A stretch of 64,000 nucleotides of DNA. Source: UTCHB3 sp008363265 (GTDB lineage: Bacteria; Bacteroidota; Ignavibacteria; Ignavibacteriales; Ignavibacteriaceae). How positions within the stretch are numbered: the stretch's first letter is position 1; each line of letters begins with the position of its first letter. The DNA is taken from contig BTUW01000004.1 of assembly GCA_045863055.1 (NCBI GenBank), forward strand, positions 62,001 through 126,000. The letters are read 5' to 3'. The notes below the pieces were generated by a model. That model was not told where the DNA came from. It made no database searches and worked only from the letters and a program-made list of their open reading frames with translations. This document shows positions 24,750 to 33,164 of the stretch, one piece after another. The position numbers and the translations under genes were made by a program.

Positions 24750-27398
24750 ATGAGAAGAACCGGCTACAATTTTTTCCCGGTCATGCTGTTGATACTCTTT
24801 TCGTTCGTGGTTTCCGATATTTCCGCCCAAACGGCAGGCAAACTTGCCGGAAGGGTTACTGATGAGAACGGTCAGCCACTGATCGGAGCCACGGTAATTG
24901 TGGAAGGGACCAACAAGGGCGCCGTTACCGATTACGACGGTTACTACACCGTGCTGAACCTCCGCGCGGGTACTTACGCGGTTGAGTACAGATATACCGG
25001 ATTTCAGACTAAAAAGATCAACTCGATCCAGGTATCCACGGATCAGACCACAAAGATCGATGTGACCCTGCAGAGCACTTCGTTTACAACGGAGACCGTG
25101 GTGGTTACCGCGGATAAACCGCTCGTTGAGTTCAACCAGACCTCCTCGGTCGTAAATGTCTCGAAGGATCAGATCGAGCTTTTGCCCGTTCAGGATCTCG
25201 GTCAGATCGTGAATCTGCAGGCGGGTGTGGTCGATGGTCACTTCCGTGGAGGCAGGTTGGGCGAGGTACAGTATCAGGTTGACGGTGTTTCGATCAACAA
25301 CCCGTTCAACAACTCGGCAACACTTCTTCTCGATAAATCAGTGCTTCAGGAAGTGCAGGTTATCTCCGGAACTTTCGATGCCAAATACGGCCAGGCGATG
25401 TCGGGAGTTGTTAACGCGGTCCTCCGGTCAGGCGACGACAAGTTTGAGTATTCAGGCGAATTCTACGGCGGTACTTTTTACACAACCGATACCGACCGGT
25501 ACCCCAACGCCGACAAACTTAGACCCCTCGGCATTCAGAACTACCAGCTTACACTCTCAGGTCCGACAGGGCTGCCGCAGACCACATTCCTTGTTTCAGG
25601 AAGAAGGTATCACGGCGACGGCTACCTTTACGGAACCAGAAGGTTCATGCCGACCGACCGCAGCGACCTCGAGAATCAGGTTTACAATCCAACAGGTGAT
25701 AATGAACTCGTTCCGATGAACACCACCCGTGAGTGGAGCGGACAGTTCAAACTCGCCAACACTTCGCTAAAGAACATTAACCTGAGCTATCAGGCGATAA
25801 TGAACTCGATCGAAGCTTACTATTACAACTACGGCCTCCGTCTGAACCCCGACGGCAACAAGCCCAACAACACCGTATCGGTTTCTCACGGGATCGATTT
25901 CACGCATACTCTCTCGAACGAGATGTTTTACAAAGTGAGTGTGCGTCAGAACTATTTTGATTATAAATCGTACAAATACGAGTCGGTTTTCGATCCCCGT
26001 TATGTGGCTGCCGGTGAGTTCAAGAGTGACGCGAACTACGAACTTGGGGCCATCATCCAGGGGGTCGATCTCGGCAGATACATCCAGAAGACCAACAGCC
26101 TCATCGCCAAGGCTGATCTCACCTGGCAGGTGAACAGGACGAACCTCCTCGAGGCAGGTTTTGAAGGTCAGTTATCAGATATTTCATTCGGCGCGCCGGG
26201 ATTCCTGCAGTCGGTTGTTGTTGATGGTGTACTAACCCTCGTACCACGCGACAAACCCGTTCTGATCACCGATCCGCGGGTCGACCAGTATTTCCCGAAA
26301 CAGTATGCCCTTTATGTTCAGGACAGGCTGGAACTCGGTGACCTCGTGGTAAGAGCCGGTTTAAGAGCCGAATACTACGATGCCAATGCCACTGTACCGA
26401 GTGATCTCGCCAACCCGGCCAACTCGATCGCCGGTGCACCACAGTCGGTTCTTAAACCGACTACGGTTAAATTTGCTCTCGCGCCAAGACTTGGTTTCAG
26501 CTTCCCGCTTACGGCCATGTCTTCGGTTTACTTTGCTTACGGACATTTTTATCAGATGCCGGGACTTTCAGACCTCTACTCAAATTCGAACTACACCATA
26601 CTGAAAGACCTTCAGGATGGAGGTATCTCTTACGGAACGATGGGCAACCCGGACCTCAGGCCACAGCTTACCGTTCAGTATGAGGGTGGACTGAAACAGG
26701 CGTTCAATGAGATATTCGGCGGTGAGCTCACGATATTCTATAAAGATATCCGTGACCTCCTTGGTGCCGAGTTCGTTTCAACTTACGCGGCCGCCGATTA
26801 CCCGAGACTTACGAACGTTGATTTCGGATCGGTTTACGGTTTCACCCTCGCTTTCGAGATGAGGAGGATGGGTCCGCTTACTGCCTCTGTTGACTACACA
26901 ATGCAGTTCGCCCGCGGTAACGCGAGTGATCCCTATGAAACTGCCAACCGTGCTGCTGCCGGCAAAGACCCCCGTCCGCGTGACATCCCCTTCGGATGGG
27001 ATCAGAGGCACACACTAAACCTCTCAGCGATCTGGCTTGAGCCGAATGATTACACATTCTCGGCGATCCTTCGCTTCGGAAGCGGAATGCCTTACACACC
27101 CGCGATCGGGACAGGATTCAACGCCGACCTTGAGACAAACTCAGGAAGGAAAGACGGCTACGTTATCCTTGATCTGAGAGCCGAGAAGTTCTTCGAGCTT
27201 TCGTTCATCAACCTGAGCATCTTCGCAAGGGCGACCAACGTACTCAACACCCATTTCGTGAACGGCTTTGTATTCTCGAACACGGGAAGCCCCGACTATT
27301 CAGTAAACGCCTTCGCCGACAGGGCGGCACTTCTTAATCCGGGCAGATTTTATGAGCCCCGCAAGATTGAGATCGGTATCTCATTCAGGAGTAAATGA
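24750..27398 (+). CDS. TonB-dependent outer-membrane receptor with carboxypeptidase-like N-terminal domain
   Basis: About 882 residues from ATG 24750, where the signal peptide (ending DISAQ) begins properly. A carboxypeptidase-regulatory-like domain (GKLAGRVTDENGQPLIGATV..., about 30-115), a plug domain (VVNVSKDQIELLPVQDLGQIV...VDGVSINNP..ISGTFDAKYGQAMSGVVN) and a beta barrel ending RKIEIGISFRSK follow in the usual SusC-like order. It should take up a large glycan or oligosaccharide using TonB energy. The two genes after it are a large surface protein and a PorV-like protein; no SusD is present. Its stop overlaps a possible early start of the next gene. Confidence 0.93.
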   Translation: MRRTGYNFFPVMLLILFSFVVSDISAQTAGKLAGRVTDENGQPLIGATVIVEGTNKGAVTDYDGYYTVLNLRAGTYAVEYRYTGFQTKKINSIQVSTDQTTKIDVTLQSTSFTTETVVVTADKPLVEFNQTSSVVNVSKDQIELLPVQDLGQIVNLQAGVVDGHFRGGRLGEVQYQVDGVSINNPFNNSATLLLDKSVLQEVQVISGTFDAKYGQAMSGVVNAVLRSGDDKFEYSGEFYGGTFYTTDTDRYPNADKLRPLGIQNYQLTLSGPTGLPQTTFLVSGRRYHGDGYLYGTRRFMPTDRSDLENQVYNPTGDNELVPMNTTREWSGQFKLANTSLKNINLSYQAIMNSIEAYYYNYGLRLNPDGNKPNNTVSVSHGIDFTHTLSNEMFYKVSVRQNYFDYKSYKYESVFDPRYVAAGEFKSDANYELGAIIQGVDLGRYIQKTNSLIAKADLTWQVNRTNLLEAGFEGQLSDISFGAPGFLQSVVVDGVLTLVPRDKPVLITDPRVDQYFPKQYALYVQDRLELGDLVVRAGLRAEYYDANATVPSDLANPANSIAGAPQSVLKPTTVKFALAPRLGFSFPLTAMSSVYFAYGHFYQMPGLSDLYSNSNYTILKDLQDGGISYGTMGNPDLRPQLTVQYEGGLKQAFNEIFGGELTIFYKDIRDLLGAEFVSTYAAADYPRLTNVDFGSVYGFTLAFEMRRMGPLTASVDYTMQFARGNASDPYETANRAAAGKDPRPRDIPFGWDQRHTLNLSAIWLEPNDYTFSAILRFGSGMPYTPAIGTGFNADLETNSGRKDGYVILDLRAEKFFELSFINLSIFARATNVLNTHFVNGFVFSNTGSPDYSVNAFADRAALLNPGRFYEPRKIEIGISFRSK

Positions 27399-27421
27399 CC
27401 ATGCCGAAATCTGGAGATCAC

Positions 27422-30400
27422 ATGAATTACACCAGCTACTGCAAATATTGCCTGCTGACACTTGCACTTTTCATCCTGCTCCCCGCTACCCTGTTTGCTC
27501 AGGTTCCGCCTGACCAGAGGGGAAATATCGCCTGGGAAAGAATGGGTCAGCACGACTTCAACAATATCCGCACACGATTCTATAATTACGGAATGGTGGG
27601 CGACTATCCCGACGACCCCCTCAGAGTCGATCTCACCGTTTTTCACTCTGTTGAAATTCCGAAAGGATCGGGAGAGAACTATACCGACGGTATCACCCCG
27701 TTCGTTCTTGCCAAGATAAGACAGAACAACGGCCGTGATGCCTACATAATGCAATCGGGTTACCGTGAGAGGCAAACACAGAGCCCCCTGACCGGTAAAA
27801 CGATGCGTTACGAACCCCGCCCCGGCTATCTGCAGGAAGATCCGACCATTAACGTCGGCCGCTCCGTGGCGATGTCGAACGACCCCAGAACCTGGCCCAA
27901 CCAATGGCCCGACAAAATGAACGACATGACCGATCCAGGTTGGTCGGGCTCATGGAACGGCTATTTCGGCAAGGTACCCAAGCTTGAGATGCAGGAAAGC
28001 TTCGTGGTGATGGATGACAACTATTACGATGCATGGGACTACTACCCGGACGCGCGCGACAACACCCGCAGGGGCCTCGGCCTCCGCATCGAGCAGCGCG
28101 GCTTCCAGTGGAACAACCCTCAGGCTTCGGATGTGATCTTCTTCCACTACGATATAACCAACGAAAGCACAACCGATTACAACGACAATATCGTTTTCGG
28201 TCTCTACATGGACTCGGGTGTGGGCGGCTCCGCAAAAGGTAAAGACCCTTATCCGGAGTCGGATGACGATAACGCTTACTTCACCAAGGAAGAGGGAATT
28301 AACCTCGTTTACACGTGGGATTACTACGGGAACGGTGTGAAAGGTCCCACCGGCTACCTTGGTTATTCATACCTCGAAACCCCGGGTAACCAGTACGACG
28401 GAAAAGACAACGATGGCGACGGCGTTATTGATGAAAAACGTGACAGCGGCCCCGGAGTTCAGATAACGGGACAGGATAACATCCGTACCTGGGCAACAAC
28501 CAATTACAACCTTGCGAACTTCCAGGCTACATACGGTGCACTTGAAACCAGACCTGCCTTCAAAAGAGGCATTTGGTGGACCGGTGACGAGGATATGGAC
28601 TGGGTTGCCGAGTACAACGATACCGGTGAAGACGGCCTTTTCGGCACCAATGATGCCGGCGAAAACGACGGTATTCCCACTTACGGTGAACCGGGTTTCG
28701 ACAAGATCGATATCGATGAATCGGATCAGGTTGGCCTGACAGGATTCAAGTTCAACAGGATCAACGACCCCGCGGGTGGCGGACAGACCGACAACATCGT
28801 TTTCTTTGATGACGGAAGAGGCTGGCCCGAAAGACTTTGGAGAAATTTCAGCAATCCTGACTCTTCGTTCGACGCGGCGATCACAAGAACCAACCTGAAC
28901 ATAGGCTTCCTTTTCGCTTCAGGTCCGTTCAAACTGCCTGCCGGCAAGACTGAAAGATTCTCCCTCGCCCTTGCCTTCGGACGCGATCTCCGAGAACTTA
29001 AAGACAACATTAAAGTTGTAGGAAAGATATACAAAGCGAACTATCAGTTTGCTGTTCCGCCTCCAACCCCAACCCTCAGCGCGTTTACCGGTGACGGTTA
29101 CGTTAAACTTTCCTGGGATGAGGCGGCTGAAAGGGCATACGACCCCGTGACCAGTGAGAACGACTTCGAAGGTTACAAGATATACAGAAGTACTGATCCC
29201 AACTTCAACGACATCAAGACGATCTACAGCGGAACAGGAACAGAACCGATGCCGTTCGGCAGGGCACTTGCCCAGTTCGATCTTAAGAACAATGTTCTTG
29301 GCTATTCTTCCACTACTGTGAAGGGTGTGGCATATTACCTCGGTGACGACACTGGTATCAAGCACACCTTCAAGGATACCACAGCCGTTAACGGACAGAA
29401 ATACTACTACGCGGTGGTTGCATACGATCGCGGTTCCGACTCCCTCGGTCTCTATCCCTCGGAGAACGCATACTCGGTAACCCAGACGCTTCGTGGCGGA
29501 ACTGTTCTTCCCAAAAACGTCGTGGAAGTGATACCGAATCCCAACAGTATGGGTTACGTATCAGCCGTAACTGAGAACATAGTTCACAGTAAAGGTTTCG
29601 GCTATGGTGATCTGAAAGTTGATGTTGTAAATTCAGCCGAAGTGCCCGATAACCACCTCTTCAAGGTAAGTTTCTTCGCTCAGGATGACAGTGTAAGAGC
29701 CGAGCTCTACCGGTTTATCGACGAGACCACGGGTGATACTCTCTTCCGTCTCGGGCAGGATTTCAAGGGAATGGGGACGGGTCCGACCGCGAAAGGTCTC
29801 CTGCCTATCATTGCAACCCTCGATACATTCGCGATCGATCTTGATAACACGGGCTTCATTTCGGGAAGTCCGACCAATGCCAAACTGGCATCCCGTTACA
29901 GCCTTGTAAAGTCGGTAAATCTGAAGCGTCCCGGATTTCCCGAGGATGTGAAGATTGTGTTCAGTGACCAGGTGCTCGATACTTCGAAGGCCTTCCCTGG
30001 CTTCCCCGCGAGGCAGGCGATGTTCAAAGTTACCGGCGTGGCCCCTGATGGCTCTGTGAGGGACTTCGACTTCAAGTTCTACGACAAGAACCTCTCGAAA
30101 ACACTTGATCAGGTCGACGACTATATTGAAATACAGACCTATCAGACCAAGGCTCCAAATATTGCAATACCGACCTGGAACATCAGGCTCGATACGGTGG
30201 GGCAGTGGCAGCGCGGTCCGCTCGTTCCTCCGACCAAAGGTGATGAGTACTATATGAAGCTCAGGATACCTCTCGGCAGCGGTGATGAGTTTACATTCAG
30301 AACCGTTGGGCAGAAATACGATCAGGCACTGGCGAACAATCAGTTCAACAGCAAGCCGTATGTGGTTCCGAATCCTTATGTCGCGGCGGCCTCGTTCGAG

Positions 30401-30661
30401 CCTCAGAGGTTCGGTGTTCAGGGTCGCGGTGAGAGGAAGCTGGAGTTCAGAAACCTCCCGCCGAACTGCACAATAAGGATCTACACTGTTACCGGCGAAC
30501 TGGTGCAGACACTTCAGCACGATGGAAACATCCTTGAAGGTTTCATCCCCTGGGATCTCAGAACCAAGGATAACCTTGAAGCGGCACCCGGTCTCTATAT
30601 ATTTCATGTCGATGCCGGTGAGGCCGGAACACACATCGGCAAATTCGCGATCGTGAAGTAG
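27422..30661 (+). CDS. Large exported surface protein with fibronectin-like and T9SS-like C-terminal domains
   Basis: About 1079 residues from ATG 27422 (GGAG five bases upstream; signal peptide ending TLFAQ); ATGs at 27395 and 27401 are alternatives, the first overlapping the receptor stop. A thrombospondin-3-like calcium motif (DGKDNDGDGVIDE, about residue 325), a fibronectin III-like domain opening PPTPTLSAFTGDGYVKLSW (about 550) and a C-terminal sorting-like domain with PYVVPNPY and a terminal GLYIFHVD..GKFAIVK are visible. The tail lacks NYPNPF but has the same strand pattern. It stands in the position SusD holds beside SusC, so a substrate-binding partner of the receptor is plausible. 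Exact function unknown. Confidence 0.8.
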   Translation: MNYTSYCKYCLLTLALFILLPATLFAQVPPDQRGNIAWERMGQHDFNNIRTRFYNYGMVGDYPDDPLRVDLTVFHSVEIPKGSGENYTDGITPFVLAKIRQNNGRDAYIMQSGYRERQTQSPLTGKTMRYEPRPGYLQEDPTINVGRSVAMSNDPRTWPNQWPDKMNDMTDPGWSGSWNGYFGKVPKLEMQESFVVMDDNYYDAWDYYPDARDNTRRGLGLRIEQRGFQWNNPQASDVIFFHYDITNESTTDYNDNIVFGLYMDSGVGGSAKGKDPYPESDDDNAYFTKEEGINLVYTWDYYGNGVKGPTGYLGYSYLETPGNQYDGKDNDGDGVIDEKRDSGPGVQITGQDNIRTWATTNYNLANFQATYGALETRPAFKRGIWWTGDEDMDWVAEYNDTGEDGLFGTNDAGENDGIPTYGEPGFDKIDIDESDQVGLTGFKFNRINDPAGGGQTDNIVFFDDGRGWPERLWRNFSNPDSSFDAAITRTNLNIGFLFASGPFKLPAGKTERFSLALAFGRDLRELKDNIKVVGKIYKANYQFAVPPPTPTLSAFTGDGYVKLSWDEAAERAYDPVTSENDFEGYKIYRSTDPNFNDIKTIYSGTGTEPMPFGRALAQFDLKNNVLGYSSTTVKGVAYYLGDDTGIKHTFKDTTAVNGQKYYYAVVAYDRGSDSLGLYPSENAYSVTQTLRGGTVLPKNVVEVIPNPNSMGYVSAVTENIVHSKGFGYGDLKVDVVNSAEVPDNHLFKVSFFAQDDSVRAELYRFIDETTGDTLFRLGQDFKGMGTGPTAKGLLPIIATLDTFAIDLDNTGFISGSPTNAKLASRYSLVKSVNLKRPGFPEDVKIVFSDQVLDTSKAFPGFPARQAMFKVTGVAPDGSVRDFDFKFYDKNLSKTLDQVDDYIEIQTYQTKAPNIAIPTWNIRLDTVGQWQRGPLVPPTKGDEYYMKLRIPLGSGDEFTFRTVGQKYDQALANNQFNSKPYVVPNPYVAAASFEPQRFGVQGRGERKLEFRNLPPNCTIRIYTVTGELVQTLQHDGNILEGFIPWDLRTKDNLEAAPGLYIFHVDAGEAGTHIGKFAIVK

Positions 30662-30672
30662 GAGGTGCAATC

Positions 30673-31689
30673 ATGAAAACAAGACATTTAACAGTTATTG
30701 TTGCGTTGGTGATCGTATCCTCGTTTCTGTTGAACGCCCAAAGCAAGACAGGAACCACAGTTGCCCAGTTTCTTAAGATCGAACCAAGCGCGAGGGCTTC
30801 GGCCCTCGGAAACGCGGGAACTGCACTCTTCGGGGAGGCAACCTCGCTCTATTACAATCCCGCGTCGCTAGGAAGGTTGAACAAGATCGACGCCCAGTTC
30901 ACCTATAACAAGTGGCTGGCCGACATCAACTATAACTACGCCGTGGCCGCCGTTCCCATTCAGGGGATCGGTACTCTCGCTCTGCAGATGACCTCGCTCA
31001 GCTCCGGTGAGATGGATGTGAGAACTGTGGAGCAGCCCCTCGGAACGGGTGAGAGGTTCAGTGTAACAAACTTCGCACTCGGATTCGGATACGGAATGAT
31101 GCTTACCGACAGGGTTTCTGTCGGCTTGCAGGCCACCTACATCCAGGAGTCGATCTGGCACTCAACCCTGACCGCTTTCGCGTTCAACATCGGAGTGCAG
31201 TATCAGGTTGAGGTTGACGGATTAACCATCGGTGCCTCGCTCATCAACTTTGGTCCGAGAGCCAAGTATGAGGGAAGGGATGCCTATGTAAACTACGACT
31301 TTGATCCGAAGAAGTTTGGTGACAACGACCAGCTCCCGGCTCAACTCAGACTCGACGAATGGGGCCTCCCCACAGCGTTCAGAGTTGGTGTATCCTACCC
31401 GGTCAAATTCTCGAAGGATTATCGGCTTACCCTTACTGCGGATGCTTTCCATCCGAACGATAACAAGGAAAGTCTGAGTCTTGGTGGCGAGCTCGAACTT
31501 CTCGACCTCGTCTATATCCGTGGCGGGTACCGGAATCTCTTCCTCGAAGATCTCGAGGGGGGTGCTGTGCTTGGAGGTGGTGTTAAAGCCACTATTTCAG
31601 GCGGGTATATTGTCAGGTTTGATTATGCCTGGGCTGACTATGGCAGGCTCGATCAGGCGCACCGCTTCACATTTGGAGTGGGTTTTTAA
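30673..31689 (+). CDS. PorV/PorQ-family outer-membrane protein
   Basis: 338 residues with a signal peptide ending LLNAQ. The N-terminal block FLKIEPSARASALGNAGTALFGEATSLYYNPASLG is the hallmark of the PorV/UPF0164 family, and the rest is an FadL-like beta barrel ending HRFTFGVGF. PorV in T9SS carries cargo from the translocon to the attachment complex. This copy belongs to the receptor/surface-protein operon (11-base gap, GGAGG upstream) and may be a dedicated shuttle or pore for the two preceding proteins. Confidence 0.88.
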   Translation: MKTRHLTVIVALVIVSSFLLNAQSKTGTTVAQFLKIEPSARASALGNAGTALFGEATSLYYNPASLGRLNKIDAQFTYNKWLADINYNYAVAAVPIQGIGTLALQMTSLSSGEMDVRTVEQPLGTGERFSVTNFALGFGYGMMLTDRVSVGLQATYIQESIWHSTLTAFAFNIGVQYQVEVDGLTIGASLINFGPRAKYEGRDAYVNYDFDPKKFGDNDQLPAQLRLDEWGLPTAFRVGVSYPVKFSKDYRLTLTADAFHPNDNKESLSLGGELELLDLVYIRGGYRNLFLEDLEGGAVLGGGVKATISGGYIVRFDYAWADYGRLDQAHRFTFGVGF

Positions 31690-31715
31690 ACCCTGTAATG
31701 TTCGTATCTCCTTTT

Positions 31716-31750
31716 GCCGCCGGCTTCATAACCGGCGGCTTTTATTTATT
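31716..31750 (+). terminator. Rho-independent terminator after the PorV-like gene
   Basis: GCCGCCGG (31716-31723) pairs with CCGGCGGC (31732-31739) around an 8-base loop and runs into TTTTATTTATT. It closes the receptor operon, so the following GH144-like gene needs its own promoter or read-through. Confidence 0.9.
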
Positions 31751-31768
31751 AATTATCCCGGATAAAGC

Positions 31769-33163
31769 ATGAGATATTTAACAAGTCTGGTAATTATGGT
31801 TATGTTTTCGGGTTGCTCCGTCGCGCAGATGTACGCTCCTGAAAAGTATGTGAAATATGAAAACCTCCCGAATGATCAGAAACTTTTCCTTGATACACTT
31901 CAGCGACAGACATTTGAGTTTTTCCTCCACGAGATAGAGCCTTCGAAAGGACTGGTGAAGGACAGGTCTGCCGACTGGTCACCGGCGAGCATGGCATCCA
32001 CCGGGTTCGGTGTCCCTGTATGGGCCATCGGCGCGGAAAAGGGATGGATAACCAAGGATCGCGCGGAAGAACTTACTCTTAATCTGATAAGATTTCTCCT
32101 CTCCAGTGAGCAGAGTGCAGCCGCTGACGCCACGGGATACAAAGGTTTTTATTATCACTTCGTTGATCTGAAACATGGTAAACGGGAGTGGAAGTGTGAA
32201 CTCTCAACCATCGATTCGGGCCTCCTTTTTGCCGGACTGATCTTCGCGAGAAATTATTACAACGGAGATAGCGATGCTCACAAAGAGATCAGGGAAGGCG
32301 TAACTAAGATACTTGAAAGAGCTGACTGGGACTTCTTCACTATCACGAACGAAAAAAGCGATTTCTTCAACGGGCTTTCAATGGGCTGGCACCCTGAACG
32401 CCAGGAGAACAACGGGCTCATCGACCACTGCTGGTGGGGCTACAACGAGGCTCTTGTGCTTTTCATCATGGCGGCCGGATCGGGCTCGAAGGACTATCAG
32501 AAACAGTATGACCGCTGGCTGCGCGACTATGAGTGGGGTGCTGCATATCCGGAACTCGACCACTACCTCTTCGCTCCTCTGTTCGGGCATCAGTATTCTC
32601 ACCTTTTTGTCGATTTCAGGGGAATTTATGACATCAAGAACCGGGAAAGAGGGATCGACTACTGGGAAAACACCAGAAGGGCCACTTACACCCAACAGCT
32701 CTTCGGCAAGGAAAACCCCAAGAAATGGAAAGGGATGGACTCCCTCACATGGGGCCTGACCGCGTGTGACGGGCCGGGCGCCAAATACAACTACGACAAC
32801 TATAAATTTCTCGACTATTCCGCCCGCGGTTTCGCGAAGCATGATCAGCAGTGGAATGACGACGGCACAATTGCCCCGACAGCCGCAGGAGGCTCGATCC
32901 CCTTCGCGCCCGAGATAACAATACCTGCTCTGATCAATATGAAGAACAAATATGGCGGGCAAGGTCTTTGGGGCAAATATGGCTTTCAGGACTCTTTCAA
33001 CCCAACGGCGAACTGGATCGCCACCGACTGCATCGGTATCGATCAGGGGCCGTTCATAATCATGATCGAGAATTACAAAAGCGATTTTGTATGGAAATAT
33101 TTCATGCAGGATCCGATAATTCAGGCTGGGCTTAAAAAGCTCGGCTATACATCCAGAAAGTAA
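31769..33163 (+). CDS. Second PF10091/GH144-type enzyme, probable lipoprotein
   Basis: 464 residues, a single-domain form. The N-terminus MRYLTSLVIMVMFSGCSVAQ suggests a lipobox at Cys16, although Phe at -3 is not ideal; a plain signal peptide is the alternative. Family runs shared with the enzyme at 16031 are FEFFLHEIEPSKGLVKDR, STGFGVPVWAIGAEKGWIT, WGLTACDGPG, NDDGTIAPTAAGGS and GIDQGPFIIMIENY. It should finish glucan cutting in the periplasm or at the outer membrane, complementing the T9SS enzyme. It begins 24 bases after the terminator and is followed after one base by the GH2 gene. Confidence 0.85.
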   Translation: MRYLTSLVIMVMFSGCSVAQMYAPEKYVKYENLPNDQKLFLDTLQRQTFEFFLHEIEPSKGLVKDRSADWSPASMASTGFGVPVWAIGAEKGWITKDRAEELTLNLIRFLLSSEQSAAADATGYKGFYYHFVDLKHGKREWKCELSTIDSGLLFAGLIFARNYYNGDSDAHKEIREGVTKILERADWDFFTITNEKSDFFNGLSMGWHPERQENNGLIDHCWWGYNEALVLFIMAAGSGSKDYQKQYDRWLRDYEWGAAYPELDHYLFAPLFGHQYSHLFVDFRGIYDIKNRERGIDYWENTRRATYTQQLFGKENPKKWKGMDSLTWGLTACDGPGAKYNYDNYKFLDYSARGFAKHDQQWNDDGTIAPTAAGGSIPFAPEITIPALINMKNKYGGQGLWGKYGFQDSFNPTANWIATDCIGIDQGPFIIMIENYKSDFVWKYFMQDPIIQAGLKKLGYTSRK

Positions 33164-33164
33164 A

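Noticed and set aside
29633..30670. 345-codon open frame on the minus strand inside the surface-protein gene
   Set aside because: Antisense shadow of a gene with signal peptide, known domains and operon context; no start signal or recognisable domain.
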